DNA from: Hypholoma sublateritium FD-334 SS-4
Taxonomy: Eukaryota; Basidiomycota; Agaricomycetes; Agaricales; Strophariaceae
Assembly: GCA_000827495.1 (NCBI GenBank)
Contig: KN817639.1
Coordinates: forward strand, 3,708 to 67,707
Direction: 5' to 3'
DNA: 64,000 nucleotides
The translations under genes were made by a program, and so were the position numbers. This document shows positions 22,076 to 34,668 of the stretch, one piece after another (position 1 is the first letter of the stretch; the number at the start of each line of letters is the position of its first letter). Below the pieces are notes generated by a model, which saw only the letters and a program-made list of their open reading frames with translations, was not told the DNA's origin and searched no databases.

Positions 22076-23336
22076 ATGACCGGAGCGTCAGGTTATGCTG
22101 CACTGTGCATGGACTTGACTTTGGAGGCTTACCGAAGCATCGTGAAATATGTTGGAAGTCGCGCCGATATTGCCACCCTGTGCGGAGTGTCCAAGGGGTT
22201 CAGACATGTTGCTGAGCGAGCTTTATATAATACGCTTTTCATGCGCAACGACCAGGAAACGACGACTATTCTTTGTACCACTCTTACCACCACACCGCAT
22301 CTGGCAAGGCACGTAGATGCCCTCACGATTTCTGCCTCCGACGACGAAATTTCCGGTCACAGCGAATCCGACGACTATGATGAAGATGAGCGCCCCGCAG
22401 CTCCCGAAATGAATTGGCCGGCCATCTCCCGAGCGCTCGAAAAAACGACTCGCCTGCGGTACCTCAACATCCACGTCAGTCACGCTGATAGGGCTCTATC
22501 CTGGGTGCTCGAGAAGTCCACGTTTCGGCTGCGAAGATTTCATTGTGAATTTGATTGGGACAAAGCATTAGTCGCCTTTCTGGACCGGCAAGTGGAACTT
22601 GAGGACTTATTCGTCGTGGACTACAGAGACAGTCAAGACACTCACACCGAAACCAGCAACCTTACCGATCCCCCGTCTGACTGCTTGCGTATTTCGAGTG
22701 ATTCGATGCCCAAGTTATCCATTCTAGACTGTACATTCTCCGAAGCAGCGATGGCCATAGTTCCCGGTCGGCCAATCACCCACCTTAAAACCTGCTTTTC
22801 TACTGATGAACTGACTGCGAAACGACGGGAGATGAGTGCCATGTTGTCGAAGGTCGGACTCTCTACCTCCCCATTGAGGTCTCTCGACATCGGTGACTCC
22901 TCCTATACCGATACATTCTCCTCGGAGCTCCTGACGGCTATCGCGCACACGAGGTCTCCAGTGATGGCCGAGTTAAAGCACCTTGGGACATTAGTTCTTC
23001 CAATCGATGGCCGCGAGGTACATTGTCTCCTATTCATGCCAATCAAATTGTTGGAGCTTAATTCTACTCTTCCTTCTCCAGCGTCTTCAGTTTTATGGCT
23101 TACTGATGCGCTTTCCAAAAATCCAGTCAGTCGAATTCGAGGTCACTGAGTGGGATCCACCGCCGTCATCGTCTGCTGCATTACGAGCACTTGCCGGTGA
23201 ACTGCGCCTCTACACCCCCTCCGTGACACGCGTAGTCTTTGTTCAAGATTTTGATAGGACCGTGGTCACTGCCACCAACGGGATATGTCGAGTCGACAGA
23301 GAGATAAGCAGTGACTTACACTGGAGGGAAAAATAG
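22076..23336 (+). CDS. F-box-like / leucine-rich-repeat protein
   Basis: Probable substrate adaptor of an SCF ubiquitin ligase, of the expanded agaricomycete type. Two exons, 22076-23017 and 23082-23336, join across a 64-nt GTACAT to CTCCAG intron to give 398 residues. The start MTGASGYAAL is the first ATG in frame. Residues 10 to 55 hold the F-box-like helices (LTLEAYRSIVKYVG, ATLCGVSKGFRHVAERALYN). An acidic spacer (SDDYDEDE) and leucine-rich stretches (LRYLNIHV, LRSLDIG, LKHLGTLVLP) follow. The second exon supplies the typical end, MRFPKIQSVEFEVTEWDPP. Without the intron the protein would appear cut short at residue 357. The substrate is unknown. Confidence 0.72.
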
Positions 23337-25128
23337 CGTTTCCCAAGCCCCCGTATATCTGGTGCGCCACCGTCTTTTTCTGGCTCTTCGGCCTGACCAT
23401 GTAGTGTGCAGCCGATCCAATCGTCACCCTCGCCCCAGTACATACCCACCCTCACTGACTTCAACTGTCTTCCCCTTTGAATCAATCTCTTATCATTGCA
23501 CTTTGCACCACAATTCCTCATGATTCATTTTATTCCACGACCGATGACCACAATGCCCACCCCATGCTCGTTTGCCGCTCCATACCCTCTTTACTTGTCA
23601 CTGCCGTTCTAGCGACGTCCTTTTGTAGCCTAATTTTATCCTGCCTCCTCTTTGTAACATAGCTTCGAACTGCTTGTCTTTTGTAGCCATAAATTCTCAT
23701 TGTGACCCATCTCCTGGGTCCGGTTCTTACGATATCTTTGTCATACATGGCTAATCTAATCCCATCCATTTGACTTGACCTTCGTTAAATCGTTGAATCC
23801 TGATACGGCCTCAATCACTTGGCTGCCGCCCACTTTGTCGTTTACTATACAGGCACCTGTATACATTGCCGACGTAGTATTCATTTAATTGAATAGTATT
23901 GCATCATTGGCGTGTAATCATGGGTAGTAAGTTCCATTGAGCGATTTGCTTCTCGGTACATACTGAGGGCTCCTTTCAAACTCCTTTCCTACCCTTCAAG
24001 AAAATTCGTCTGAAATAAACGCTATGTATCAGTTTATATATGTGCTCCATCATCCTCACTCCCCTACTTTCTGTCCATCAGACAATTCGCGTATGTACTG
24101 ATATGCGCAGTGAGAAAGTGGCCGGTCGGAGCGTCTACCTCCGTGCAGTTCTGAGCGCTATTGGTACCGCGTTATAATTACACACTTGTCCTCGAGTCGC
24201 ATGATGTCCCAGGTCCTCGCTTATCGTCAGAAGAAGAAATAATAAGCATCAACCGATATCCCAGTTGCCGCATCGCCTGCTTATTCTAGTCATTTCTACT
24301 GGGGTGCCCTGTCATACAGTGACAAGACATACCCCTTCTTACTATTCAAAGGAACTTATTAATATGGAATCAGGATCCAACCTCCAGCGGGTTGTGGACG
24401 GTATATTTGCCGAGTTTCGTAGATTTACGTACCATTGGGAAACGCCGGGATTGAGGTTGCCATTTCTGAGTAATCACTAAGGTAGACCTGTCCGGTGCCA
24501 GTCCAGTGTCTGTCTATCTCTTGGGTATTTCTATCTATATCAATTAGCACTATGTAACGCGAAGAATTTGAGTTATTACGGCTTTATGGCTGAAAGCTTG
24601 GGTTTCGTCGGGATACGTCATGCAGGGTGTATATTATAGGAAATGTGAAAGAACAAGTATTTGAGGTAACGAGAGTACGCTGGGCTTACAACTGTACTTA
24701 AGTAATAAATAACGACCTTTAGCTCCAGGCACGCGATCTGTTGCGCTCATATTGAGAGAGGCGTTCCAAAAGTACAAGGAAAGTAGTACATACACATATG
24801 TCAATTGCCGCCAATATATGAGTCGATGCGCTCAAGCGGTGCACTCGATTGGTCCGCGATATCAACTCGAGAGGTACACACCATTTGTGGGAAACTATGC
24901 TGAACAAGGTTCATATTGTGACAGGCAAACCTCAATAATACTCTAGACTTACTTTTTTTAAAGAAAAAATCAGTCTACGGCAGCGTACCAATGATGGACC
25001 TAGACTTACTTTATTCATTATATAGGCGTACTTTACGTGGGGTGTCGATATTGGTGTAAACCCGGCACCGATCTCGCGATGAATGTCGCATGGAAAGTAT
25101 ATTATTTCGGAGCATTGTTCTGACGCGA
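23337..25128. other. 1.8-kb gene-free stretch
   Basis: Open frames at 23477-23769, 24265-24480 and 24719-24946 are short, overlap on both strands and match nothing I know. It holds the 3' flanks of the F-box gene (+) and the potassium channel (-), which converge here. Confidence 0.45.
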
Positions 25129-27825
25129 CTATTGTGCTGAGGCACGCGCATCGCGAATTTCTCCCTCCAGAACCTCCTCCAGCCGAACGCAAAGCTTTCC
25201 GATGATCCACTCTGTTTCCGTGAGGGGACTGAGGAGAGGGCCGTGATCTGCAAGCCATGTCCAGTTCCAGCTCTCGAAATCCACCGCGCCATTTGCATCT
25301 TGCTGGATTTCACTTCGAACGGCCACGTCTTGTCCGTGCTCTCTTGAATCCCGCGATTGGGCAGTACTCAGATGAGCGTCGTGTCGTCGAGATTGAGTAT
25401 TGCATTGACTAACGTAAGACAGTCTGCGGCTGTGATGACTGTCACCAGCTCTTTGGGTCGGCACGTCCACTGTTGGGCTCTCCATGCTCTCCCGACGGGA
25501 CATGGGTAAAATGTGAATAGGAGTCGCGCTTTGCGGTGCATGGGGAGTCCCGGAGCTGCGAATGCTGTTATTCCCGGTGTCGGCACTGTCCCGTTCGCCT
25601 AACATGTCCAACCAACGCGACCATTCGTCCCATGTGTACCTTTTTGGAGGTTTTTGCCTAAGATCTTTCGCTAGGTTTGAGATCTCCCGTGCTAGGCGAG
25701 CGGCAAGACTTCCCCCTCGATTTTCTGATCGTTCGAAATCCCCGATTTTATCGCCCAGAAACCCCACGCCGTTTTCGAGGACAGCACTGGCATGACTCTC
25801 GGAGGACGCGGAATGGTGAACAAGAGGGGAGGGTACGGTGGCCTGCGACCCTCCCCTTGTTCCACCGCGCAATTCCGCTTCACGAAGGTCATCGATCCTG
25901 GGGACGCGCGTAGTGACTATGTCGGGTGACTCTTTTAGCTTCCGTGCGGTAGTCTTGTGATGAAGGTATTTCGGGGTAGAGCGTCGCTCTGGTAAAATTG
26001 TCCATTGGCTGACCCACAGCGTCATTTCTTGGACCCCTTTCACGACAGTGTCTCCCATGTTGGATATGAGCACGGTCATGGCGGGAACGGATAGTAAGCT
26101 CCATAACACAAAAAACGGTTTTCCGGCGGAAGATACTGGATAAAAGTCGCCGTATCCAATCGTCAGAAGCGTCGTGTATGTGAAGTAAAAAGAGTCAATG
26201 TATGTCCAGCCCTGGGATTTCTGCAAGTAAGGTTTGGTGAGTTCACAGACATTGTAGACAGGATATATTCTTACGTGTTCGCATGTCCAAAATACCAGCG
26301 AACCTCCAATCCAGACTACAAGGATAACAATGAAAGACACGAGGAGTGCAGAATATCGTTCCGTTTTCTTGGAGTTTTCTTCTATGAATCGCATCAGCTC
26401 AAACTCTGCGCGATGCCAAGTGCCCTGTTGATCTTCGTGCTTCAACGGCACACCCGCATACTTTGATAGTTTGCGTGGCATGCGCATCAGTCTTTCTTCT
26501 TTCCTCTTTCTCAGGCGGCTGGCCGCAAGCGATTCATTCACGGAAGGGCTACCCGAATCCTGCGTTGCAGATCGTTTGTTGGCAGCCAGTCTGCCTCGCT
26601 CTTCGATGTTCTTCTGCCACCGTTCGCGTTCTTTTCCCAGGTGTCGCCGCGCCACTTTGGCCTTCGCGCGTTCAAGTACCAGTCCGCGGACGCTGCTCAC
26701 GACCAAGCCCACCAGCGTTATACCGAACGCCGTGTATGGGATGAGGAGGAGTCTCCCCAGCACAGTAGTCAAGGGAAAATCCGTGCCCAGACCGATTGTT
26801 AACAGCGTATAATCTGCCCAGTATACCCCGTCTGCGAATTGCCACCCTTCTATTTCCGAGAATACGCCGGCACCGAGAGCAAGGTAGAACGAGAATGAGG
26901 TCGTTTGAAGCATCAGAGTCCGTTGAGGTCCGGTCAAAGTCGCGAATGATGGAGGATAAGCGTGAAATGCCACCGAGCCGGAGGAGGATACAAGGAGCAG
27001 TGTAGCCACTGAAAAGTACAGAATACTAGAGAGAATCCCGTAGTAGTAGGATTGCGTGTACGCTGTGACTCCACGAGGCCGCTGCAAGGAGACATCTTGA
27101 ACGTGGACGAGTGCGATGCAAATGACGAGGAGGATAGCTGAAATGTACCTATGGAAGGGCGTACGGACGTCAAGCAAGATCACAGAGACAGAAGTTGTCT
27201 TACCATAGCGTGATGGTTATGGGCTGAGCAAATTCATAGCGAATGCGCCGAGCGAAGTTAAACATTAGCACCACGTTCGCGACAAGAGCTAGAAAAAGGG
27301 AGGTCGCATTGAGCCCCGTGAGCCTGTGCGTTGGGTACATAATCATTGACAAGATGGGACCGTAATGTCAGATTCACCAGTGGGGGTCTTGGATTGTGGG
27401 CGCGCCGTCTATCTGAACGCGCCACGTCTCAACGAGCGCACATACGGAGAGAAGATTGGCTATGGGCCCGAAGGTACCAGCAATCAACGGAAACGCAGTG
27501 GAAGTCATCCACCATAAACTAGAGAACTACACGTTAACTCGCTAACTCACACACAATAGTAAACGACGTACGTTGGTTGATATATTTCTGATTCCTCCTC
27601 ATTCATGTTTCCTTTGTTATAGGCAGACTGCACGGCACGACCCCGACATCTGTCGGGGCCGCGGGCGCCCTGATGACTTGGTTGTTGACTCCAATGGTCT
27701 CTGCTACCGTTGCATTCCTCAGGGCCTTCCGGGGCAGTACGACCTTCAGACTGGGCTTCGGCGAGCCTTCCGCGTACGACGTGCTCTGCATGCTTGATGT
27801 TGTCCTCGAGTTCAAGATCATTCAT
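25129..27825 (-). CDS. TOK1: TOK-type outward-rectifying potassium channel (two pore domains)
   Basis: A plasma-membrane K+ channel of the fungal 8-transmembrane, two-pore class. Five exons on the minus strand give 826 residues: 27825-27572, 27518-27378, 27323-27204, 27148-26275 and 26220-25129. The N-terminal 85 residues are charged and cytosolic. Hydrophobic segments follow (TSTAFPLIAGTFGPIANLL, SLFLALVANVVLMF, ISAILLVICIALVHV). Pore 1 is DYTLLTIGLGTDFP and pore 2 is TYTTLLTIGYGDFYP; both carry the TIGxG selectivity filter. A basic linker separates the pore halves, and a long Ser/Arg-rich cytosolic tail follows. The intron 26274-26221 is 54 nt, in frame and without a stop, so a naive translation would insert 18 spurious residues just before pore 2. 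The symbol is given by family; paralogues may exist elsewhere in the genome. Confidence 0.9.
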
Positions 27826-28557
27826 GTTGGTTTTGTGTAAGACACTGTATCCGTTGGTCCAGGTTTGTGTACTTTTACGAGTTATTTAGTGGAGTAATAT
27901 GGTATTGGGGCCTGGTCGTCATATTGTAAACGAGTAAGAGGCATTGAACTGAACTGGCTCGTTGTACTATACTTAGTGGCAGAATTCTGAGCTTGAAATA
28001 TACATTATGTAATGCTAGGCTCGTGCGTAGCTCGTTCTTGGCTCGTTCTGCAGCCCAGAGTCCGGATTGCTGCTCAAGTTGATCTCGAGCATCCAAAGTG
28101 CAATGAAAGTAGTCTCGAAACCAGACGAGAGTGCTTTCAGAATTTCCGCGGGAATCTGGCACGATCAATAAATTGATGGGAAGCTCAGCCCTTAGGGAAC
28201 CCGCAGGAACTCGCTTGGACGGTCTTCTCATTCCTCTTGGTGAGGAATGCGACATATACCGTGCCAACTATAAGGCGAAAAGGTGGTCACTCATATTTCA
28301 GATAAGATTGGAAGACTCAAGTTCAGTCGGACAACGTTCAACTTTCAAATTTCAATAAGGACCTAAGAGTTGGATACCCTTTGGATACCCTTATCTTATT
28401 TTTCGAAACGAACCTTTTGAAGGAGACTGATGGAGTCATTTCAACCGTGAAATCGATGCTACTTGTCTCACAATTTGGTCACAGTATAGTATATTCTGAG
28501 CCTTTCTGATGCTTTGCCGACGTTCAACAGGAGTGAGATTGATAATTAATACGGATT
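27826..28557. other. Intergenic region 5' of the potassium channel
   Basis: A 130-codon minus-strand frame at 27875-28267 looks faintly protein-like (INLLIVPDSRGNSESTLVWF), but it has no recognisable domain and no flanking exons. I do not call it a gene. Confidence 0.4.
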
Positions 28558-30832
28558 TTAAGCCGAGTTAAGGTTCACTGTGCGGATGGTACGTCTTTCC
28601 TCCCCGAGCATGGCAATTTCGCTAAGGTCGACGACACGGAAGGGCCATGTGAGCCAGTTTCCGCCGCTTCGTTGACTCGGAACATGCATGTCCTCCAGGA
28701 GTTCGTCGGCCGCCTGTGGCCACCTTTGTCATTAGTTTCAATCAGCACAACATAACGACAGTGGATTTAATAAAATTAGCATAGTAAGAAAGCCAACGTA
28801 CGTCCAAAAGTCGAGACCGGTGCTGTAGCTTTCGTTAATCCAGGAAATCATATTAGGATATCGGTGTCGCATCCAAACCGACGCGCGCTCCCCTTCTGCG
28901 ATGGCCTCTTCAGGCGACGAAGGAAGACGCATCGGATCGCTCTGGAAGTACGATGAGACCCAGTGAGCCGAAACCTCGCACATGTAACCCATATTGGACG
29001 CGAACTGTAAGTATTCTCTCAGCTTTGTAGAGCATGAAGGCTCCAAATTGAACTTACCATCGCTCCCCCAATGGCGAAGTCCCGCCGCATGATGTTCTTT
29101 GCGGGGACAAGCCCCCGGTATACTGAGGTCACCCATTTTCCGGCGGCATTGTCCGGATGAATCGAGGGCGGGTTAGCCAAGGTTTTGTAGTGCCATGAGT
29201 CTTCTACGCCTTTGAGGGGGGTTAGCGGTGCGTGTCTTCCGAGCCCAATATCAGCAGCAGTTTTCTCTGGGTAAAGGATCAGCCAAATGGTGGCGGAATA
29301 GTGGCTGACACTGATACTCACCATCAAGGACGCCAGTCCAGGAGCTCTGCCATCCAGTTGCTAGGATGACAACGTCGGCGGCGACTTTTTCCCCGTTGCT
29401 CAGCCACACCGACTTCCCATCGTCTGCGTAGCCGACGGCACGGGCAGGAACCATGAGTTCAATCATCCCGGCGTTAGCGAGGGAGTAGTACGAGGTAGGG
29501 TGCACACGGCCTTCATCGTTGGTACGGATACCCCAAAATAGCGAGAATGGAGTCCGTAATGGTGAGGATTTTGGAATGTCGTAAGCGTCAAGCTACATAC
29601 GAGATACATCAGCAAGACGACACTGGTCATGCTGGCAATACACTCACAGATGTTTCCCCGAGCATGTGCCAAATGAAGTGGGTCACCCAGCTACCAATTC
29701 GTGTCGTATGGAGAAAGCGTCTGGGGTCGGTAAGAGGATCAGCAATAAATCCAGGAAACTGGATTATAGGAAGGACTCACTCCAGACGGGTTCTTAGAAC
29801 TCTGTGGGGGGATATTACACTCAAAAACCTGGATAAACGACACGCGCATGGGTTGTGTTACGCATAAACTGATGGCTACGGGCCACCCACCTGCTTTTGC
29901 GAATGAACTCGGGGATGGCTGACTTGGCCGCGATGAAGCGGTCAGGTGAGTCGAATACATTAACCACTCGTCGTCCTTCATTAGCCAGCTTTGCAGAGAT
30001 GCTTCATAAGTAAAATGTAGGAGTTAGGTCACGGGCATAATTGATAATATAAATACGCAAGTATTAAGGTAAAAATACTCACTCCATCGCCGATTTTCCG
30101 CCCCCAACTACAAGGACTGTTCCTTTTGACTTATCTCCATCATGTTCTTTTGGCCCTACTGAGGCCAGAATATCGTCTAAGCGGAGCCGGAACTGGGATG
30201 AATGTATCACAATTCCTGGATAATTGGCCAGTCTTGCGGCGTCCATGGACAATTCTTGGGGGACCTTTGGTTTACTACAGCCCTGCAAAGGAATGAGAAA
30301 TGACGTCAGGATGTGGACTAGGAGGTGGACTCACCCCGGTGCAAAGTACGATACGACTGAACTCGAGTGTCTCCGTCTTCCCCGAACACAGATCTTCGAC
30401 GCTGACGTTCCATACACCCGCCGCATTCCGCGCGACAGAGCGGATCTCTGTCTTGAATTTGAACACAGCCATATCCTTCAGGAATTTTTCGTAAAAACTT
30501 TCCATGTATTCACACATGCCCATTCCGGTGATGTGGCCCCCTGTTTTCTCGCCGTCCACTGGCGGCGCCATCGGGAGGGCCGAGAAGCGGTATTCACCAT
30601 GAACACTTCAACATGGTTGTTAGTTGCGCCTCTGCAATGGAAATAGGACATACTTGTTAATGCAAAGACCTGGATACACTCTGTCTCTTGACCATGTTCC
30701 GCCAACTGAACGGTCGCGTGTAATAACCGTGACGTTGGTGAACCCATCTTGAAGAAGAACGTACGCGTCTATAAGGCCCGCGACTCCCGCCCCAAGGATT
30801 GCAATAGGCTCTGACAGTACTTTGTTCGCCAT
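28558..30832 (-). CDS. FAD-dependent monooxygenase, FMO-like flavoprotein
   Basis: The protein belongs to the two-dinucleotide-binding flavoprotein group that oxygenates small molecules using FAD and NADPH. From the ATG at 30832 the order is: FAD Rossmann motif ILGAGVAGL, then the FMO-type VGGTWSRDRVYPGL, and NVHGEYRFSALPMAPP across a splice. Then come ITGMGMCEYMESFYEKFL, the NAD(P) motif VLVVGGGKSAME, the ATGW element in VVILATGWQSSW, and a C-terminal half with SAHWVSSYFQSD. The C-terminus reads NWLTWPFRVVDLSEIAMLGE and ends TVNLNSA. At least eight introns of 50 to 70 nt interrupt it and not all junctions are fixed. It could be an N-oxidising FMO or a Baeyer-Villiger enzyme; the sequence does not decide. 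It lies 3.8 kb from the P450 and squalene monooxygenase group, so membership of that cluster is possible but unproven. Confidence 0.82.
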
Positions 30833-31759
30833 CCGATGACAACGCTTTGGGCGATACGTAGAAGTTGCGGAGAATGGCACTATTAGTTAACATTATGTAC
30901 ATGGCGAACCTGCTCATTTATACGGCTTACCGTGAAGGAAATAATGAATGCTACTGCATGTCAGCATCACATGCATTTACTATGCATTGCTGCCAATAAA
31001 GGTGGCAATTTCTCCAAGTGGGTGTTAAGTCGGTGGTCTGGCATTTTCATCGTCATGAGACTGCGCTATTTGGTGTTAACGACGGGCTGGAACATCAAGT
31101 CCGAAGCATTTGCTCAGACTATGAACTGCCATGTCTGCACACATTTGTGCGCGCGATCCGGATCCGGTCCTCGTGGAACTTCGAGAAGGCGGTCCGTGGG
31201 AGGTTTGATGCTAAACCTTTCCGATTCTTGCTTCCCACCGTTATTTTGTAGTCATCTCTTTGAAGAAACGTGACCGTTAATAAGCTCCTCTCTAAGTTTC
31301 ATGACCTGTCACGACATGTGTACATAAGTACTCAGTACACGCGACGATAAAAATCCAGCTTTGAAGTTTGTGCATGTGCCATGAACTCAGAACGGCTCGG
31401 AGAGTCCGAGTAAATCGAGCGACGAGTCGTCCCGGCCGCGTCAGGCCCCAGATCTTAGACTTGGCACGGTTATCGCCACAGAGATTTGGATTGGTGGATT
31501 GCGGCTTTATAGTAAATTATACGAATCGCTGACTCGGAGCTCAAGTACGTACTTGTGTAAAATCATGAAACGTTTATTGCTATAAGTTTTGTATTATTGC
31601 TGCTTCAACGATTACAGCGCAAGCCAAAAACGACAAGTCCTTCTAAGATAAAATTAGACGCTGATGATTGGCTGTCAGAGAGGATATTACGTAACCCTCG
31701 AAGTTGAATCCGAGAAACTCCGCCACCAGCTCACCGTTCACGCGACGACGACGAGCACC
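30833..31759. other. Divergent promoter region, FMO-like gene (-) and NDUFV1 (+)
   Basis: A frame at 31018-31251 (plus) looks partly protein-like (NDGLEHQVRSICSDYELPCL) but starts and ends nowhere sensible. It may be a remnant. Otherwise nothing is seen. Confidence 0.4.
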
Positions 31760-33549
31760 ATGTTCAAAGCCTCACCCTCGTCGTCTCAGACGTTGTTGAG
31801 GGCAGCGTCTTCTGCTTCACGTGTGTACTACAACGAAATGCTTTGGTGGCTAAATCTGACCACTTTATGCAGGGGTTTCGCGACCGTTTCGTGCAAAACT
31901 TCGAACGAGTCGCTCGTTGGCGACGGTTGCCGACCCTCCCGTTCGCAGATATGGAGGACTTAAAGACCAAGATCGCATTTTTACCAACGCATTTTGTAGG
32001 CACGACCATGGTATTAAGGGCGCAATGGTATGCACATCCTAAATATTGTACGCACTGTTGTCTCACCGTTGGGACAGGCCCGTGGCGACTGGCATCGCAC
32101 CAAAGATATCCTCCTGAAAGGAGATTCCTGGATCATCCAAAGCATCAAGAACTCTGGGCTTCGTGGGCGGGGCGGAGCTGGATTTCCTAGTGGCCTGAAG
32201 TGGAGTTTTATGAACAAGCCTGGATGGGAGAAGGACCCACGGTAAGTCATTCGCTGGTATGCAGTGTTTTCTGTGGCCAATGTGCATTGCAGGCCTCGTT
32301 ACCTTGTTATCAACGCCGATGAAGGTGAACCGGGTACTTGCAAGGATCGCGAAATTCTCCGCGGAGATCCCCACAAACTCATCGAAGGTTGTCTCGTCGC
32401 CGGGCGCAGCATGAACGCGACTGCTGCCTACATTTACATCCGAGGAGAATTCTACCAAGAGGCCTCCCACGTCCAGCAAGCTATCAATGAGGCCTACGCC
32501 GCTGGATTCCTCGGAAAGAATGCCTGTGGATCTGGCTACTCTTTCGACGTATACGTTCACCGTGGAGCAGGAGCCTACATCTGTGGGGAGGAAACCGCAC
32601 TTATTGAGAGTATAGAGGGGAAGCAAGGAAAGCCCCGTCTCAAGCCCCCTTTCCCCGCCGACGTCGGCCTTTTTGGCTGCCCTACGACAGTGGCCAATGT
32701 TGAGACCGTTGCTGTTGCGCCCACGATCTGTAGGCGCGGATCCAGCTGGTTCGCTGGCTTTGGGCGCGAGAGGAATCAGGGAACAAAGCTCTACTGCATA
32801 AGCGGGCATGTCAATAACCCTTGCGTAGTCGAAGAAGAGATGAGTATTCCTTTGCGAGAGCTCATCGACAAGCATTGTGGAGGTGTTGTCGGCGGATGGG
32901 ACAACCTGCTCGGAATAATTCCGGGAGGTTCTTCAGTTCCCGTCATTCCCATCGACGTTTGTGGTGAAGTCCTGTGAGTCGCTTCTACTGTGGTCTCATT
33001 CCGTGTTTCTAATCCTTCCAACAGCATGGACTATGATTCCCTCAAGGATGCTGGGACTGGTCTTGGAACTGGCGCCGTGATCGTCATGAACAAGAGCACT
33101 GATATCGTGTCCGCCATCGCTCGGCTTTCCCATTTCTACAAACATGAATCCTGTGGCCAATGTACACCTTGCCGGGAGGGTACCACCTGGATGATGAACA
33201 TGATGGACCGCATGGTCGAAGGACGCGGTCATGTCCGTGAGATTGACATGTTACTGGAGATCACGTACGTCTTTTCTTTCCGCGCGCCTTCAGATGCTGA
33301 CCGTCCTGCAGAAAACAAGTCGAGGGCCGCACTATATGTGCACTGGGCGACGCCGCCGCATGGCCTATCCAAGGCCTCATGCGCCACTTCCGTCCTGAGG
33401 TCGAGCGCCGCATCGCTGACTTCCGCGCGCTGAACGGCGCTGTTGGCTTCGGAGGGCATCTTGCCAGCGCTGCCGACGATACCCTTGCTTTGCCCGATAA
33501 CCTCGGCCTCCGATTGCCCGAGGCCAATGCCCAGGTCGCTGCTCCGTAG
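31760..33549 (+). CDS. NDUFV1: NADH:ubiquinone oxidoreductase 51-kDa flavoprotein subunit (complex I)
   Basis: This mitochondrial matrix-arm subunit binds NADH, FMN and the 4Fe-4S cluster N3. Six exons splice in frame to 512 residues: 31760-31820, 31873-32027, 32078-32241, 32293-32973, 33025-33264 and 33312-33549. The N-terminus is a basic, Ser/Ala-rich presequence ([19 protein letters not shown]) followed by LATV and [18 protein letters not shown] signatures are [33 protein letters not shown] and [17 protein letters not shown]. Cluster ligands are the cysteines of [13 protein letters not shown] plus the later Cys in GRTICALGD. The frame across the first intron (52 nt) settles the presequence; reading through it gives a different, spurious N-terminus. 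It is a housekeeping gene lying between an FMO-like gene and the P450 group. Confidence 0.95.
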
Positions 33550-34668
33550 GCTGTATAGGGTAATTGTCCCTACGTTGCAGCTGCGTGTTATCCCCCTCCA
33601 AATCGGCATGAAGATGTTTGTCAAACCGGTCAGACCTTGTCCAAATTCGCGTGTATAAAAATTGAATGATATAAATGAACGGGTTCTTGAGATATTTGCG
33701 TATGGGAATACGTCTGGTTCTTCCATTTTCTCCGCTGCAATGTCAAATACAAGGGGAGTTGAGGGGCTTTATCAACCGGTCTATGTAGTCTCTTACTAAG
33801 ACTGTCCATGGCACAAGGACAAGACCATCCACGTGTAGACGTAGAGGGAATTGGTTGAGCCCAGTCTATGTACAGCTTCGATCAACAAGCACAACTGTCA
33901 ATCACTCTCATTCACCAGCCAACTTGCCGGTGATCAGTGGCGTTTCCGCAACACAGATGCTTGACCGCGTTCAAAGTAAGTATAGCCAATGCGGACACCA
34001 ATAAAAGCTCCTGGTACGATTAATAAAGTTCTTTCAACATTTGAAATATCAGTCTCGCAGGTAGCGGGAGGGGCCAAGGCATGCGCACTGCATGCGCGCT
34101 TGTGACATGCGATACAATTCATCGATCCAACTTGGATCCAACATCGGTCATCACTGAGCACGGAAAGCCGGAAGACAAACACACACTCAACACCAAAGGT
34201 TTGCGATGTGGCTGAAATTACATATGAAAATGTTAGAACTGCAGGTTCTCGGATGGATTGATTGGGGATTGATCAAGATGAAGTGTAAAATCAATAATCG
34301 AGGATCGGCATGATTTCAAGTTGGTCCTTCATTAATGCTCTGTTGGGCGCAATTTCGTTTAGTTTAATTTCAAAAATGGATACATCTATGGGGGTGCATT
34401 ATCGGTAGCGAACAAGAAACTAAGATGATAGGATAATTATTGAGCAAGGGTGGATGGAAGAAGCAATCCTATTTTGATGACGCACTCTGCCAAAGCAAGC
34501 CCTTGCTTGCGCTCACACCGGAGCAGCCGGCCTCTTGCTGCGAACCCAAGATCCCTATGAAGTATGCATGTGATACTTTATTTACATTGCAGTTAAACTT
34601 AGTAACAAAAATGTAATCCGATAATTTCACTCGGGACGATAACTTTTGAAATACGTGATACATTATGA
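33550..34668. other. Convergent 3' spacer between NDUFV1 and the first P450
   Basis: No gene, repeat or RNA is recognised. The short frames at 33934-34182 and 34469-34663 are not supported. Confidence 0.45.

Noticed and set aside
31823..31872. Alternative NDUFV1 N-terminus reading through the first intron (GFATV frame)
   Set aside because: A 52-nt GT-AG intron at 31821-31872 joins in the frame that leads directly into LATV and YGGLKDQD, the expected mature N-terminus.
32063..32875. 270-codon minus-strand frame within NDUFV1
   Set aside because: Antisense of the NADH/FMN-binding exons, with no family resemblance.
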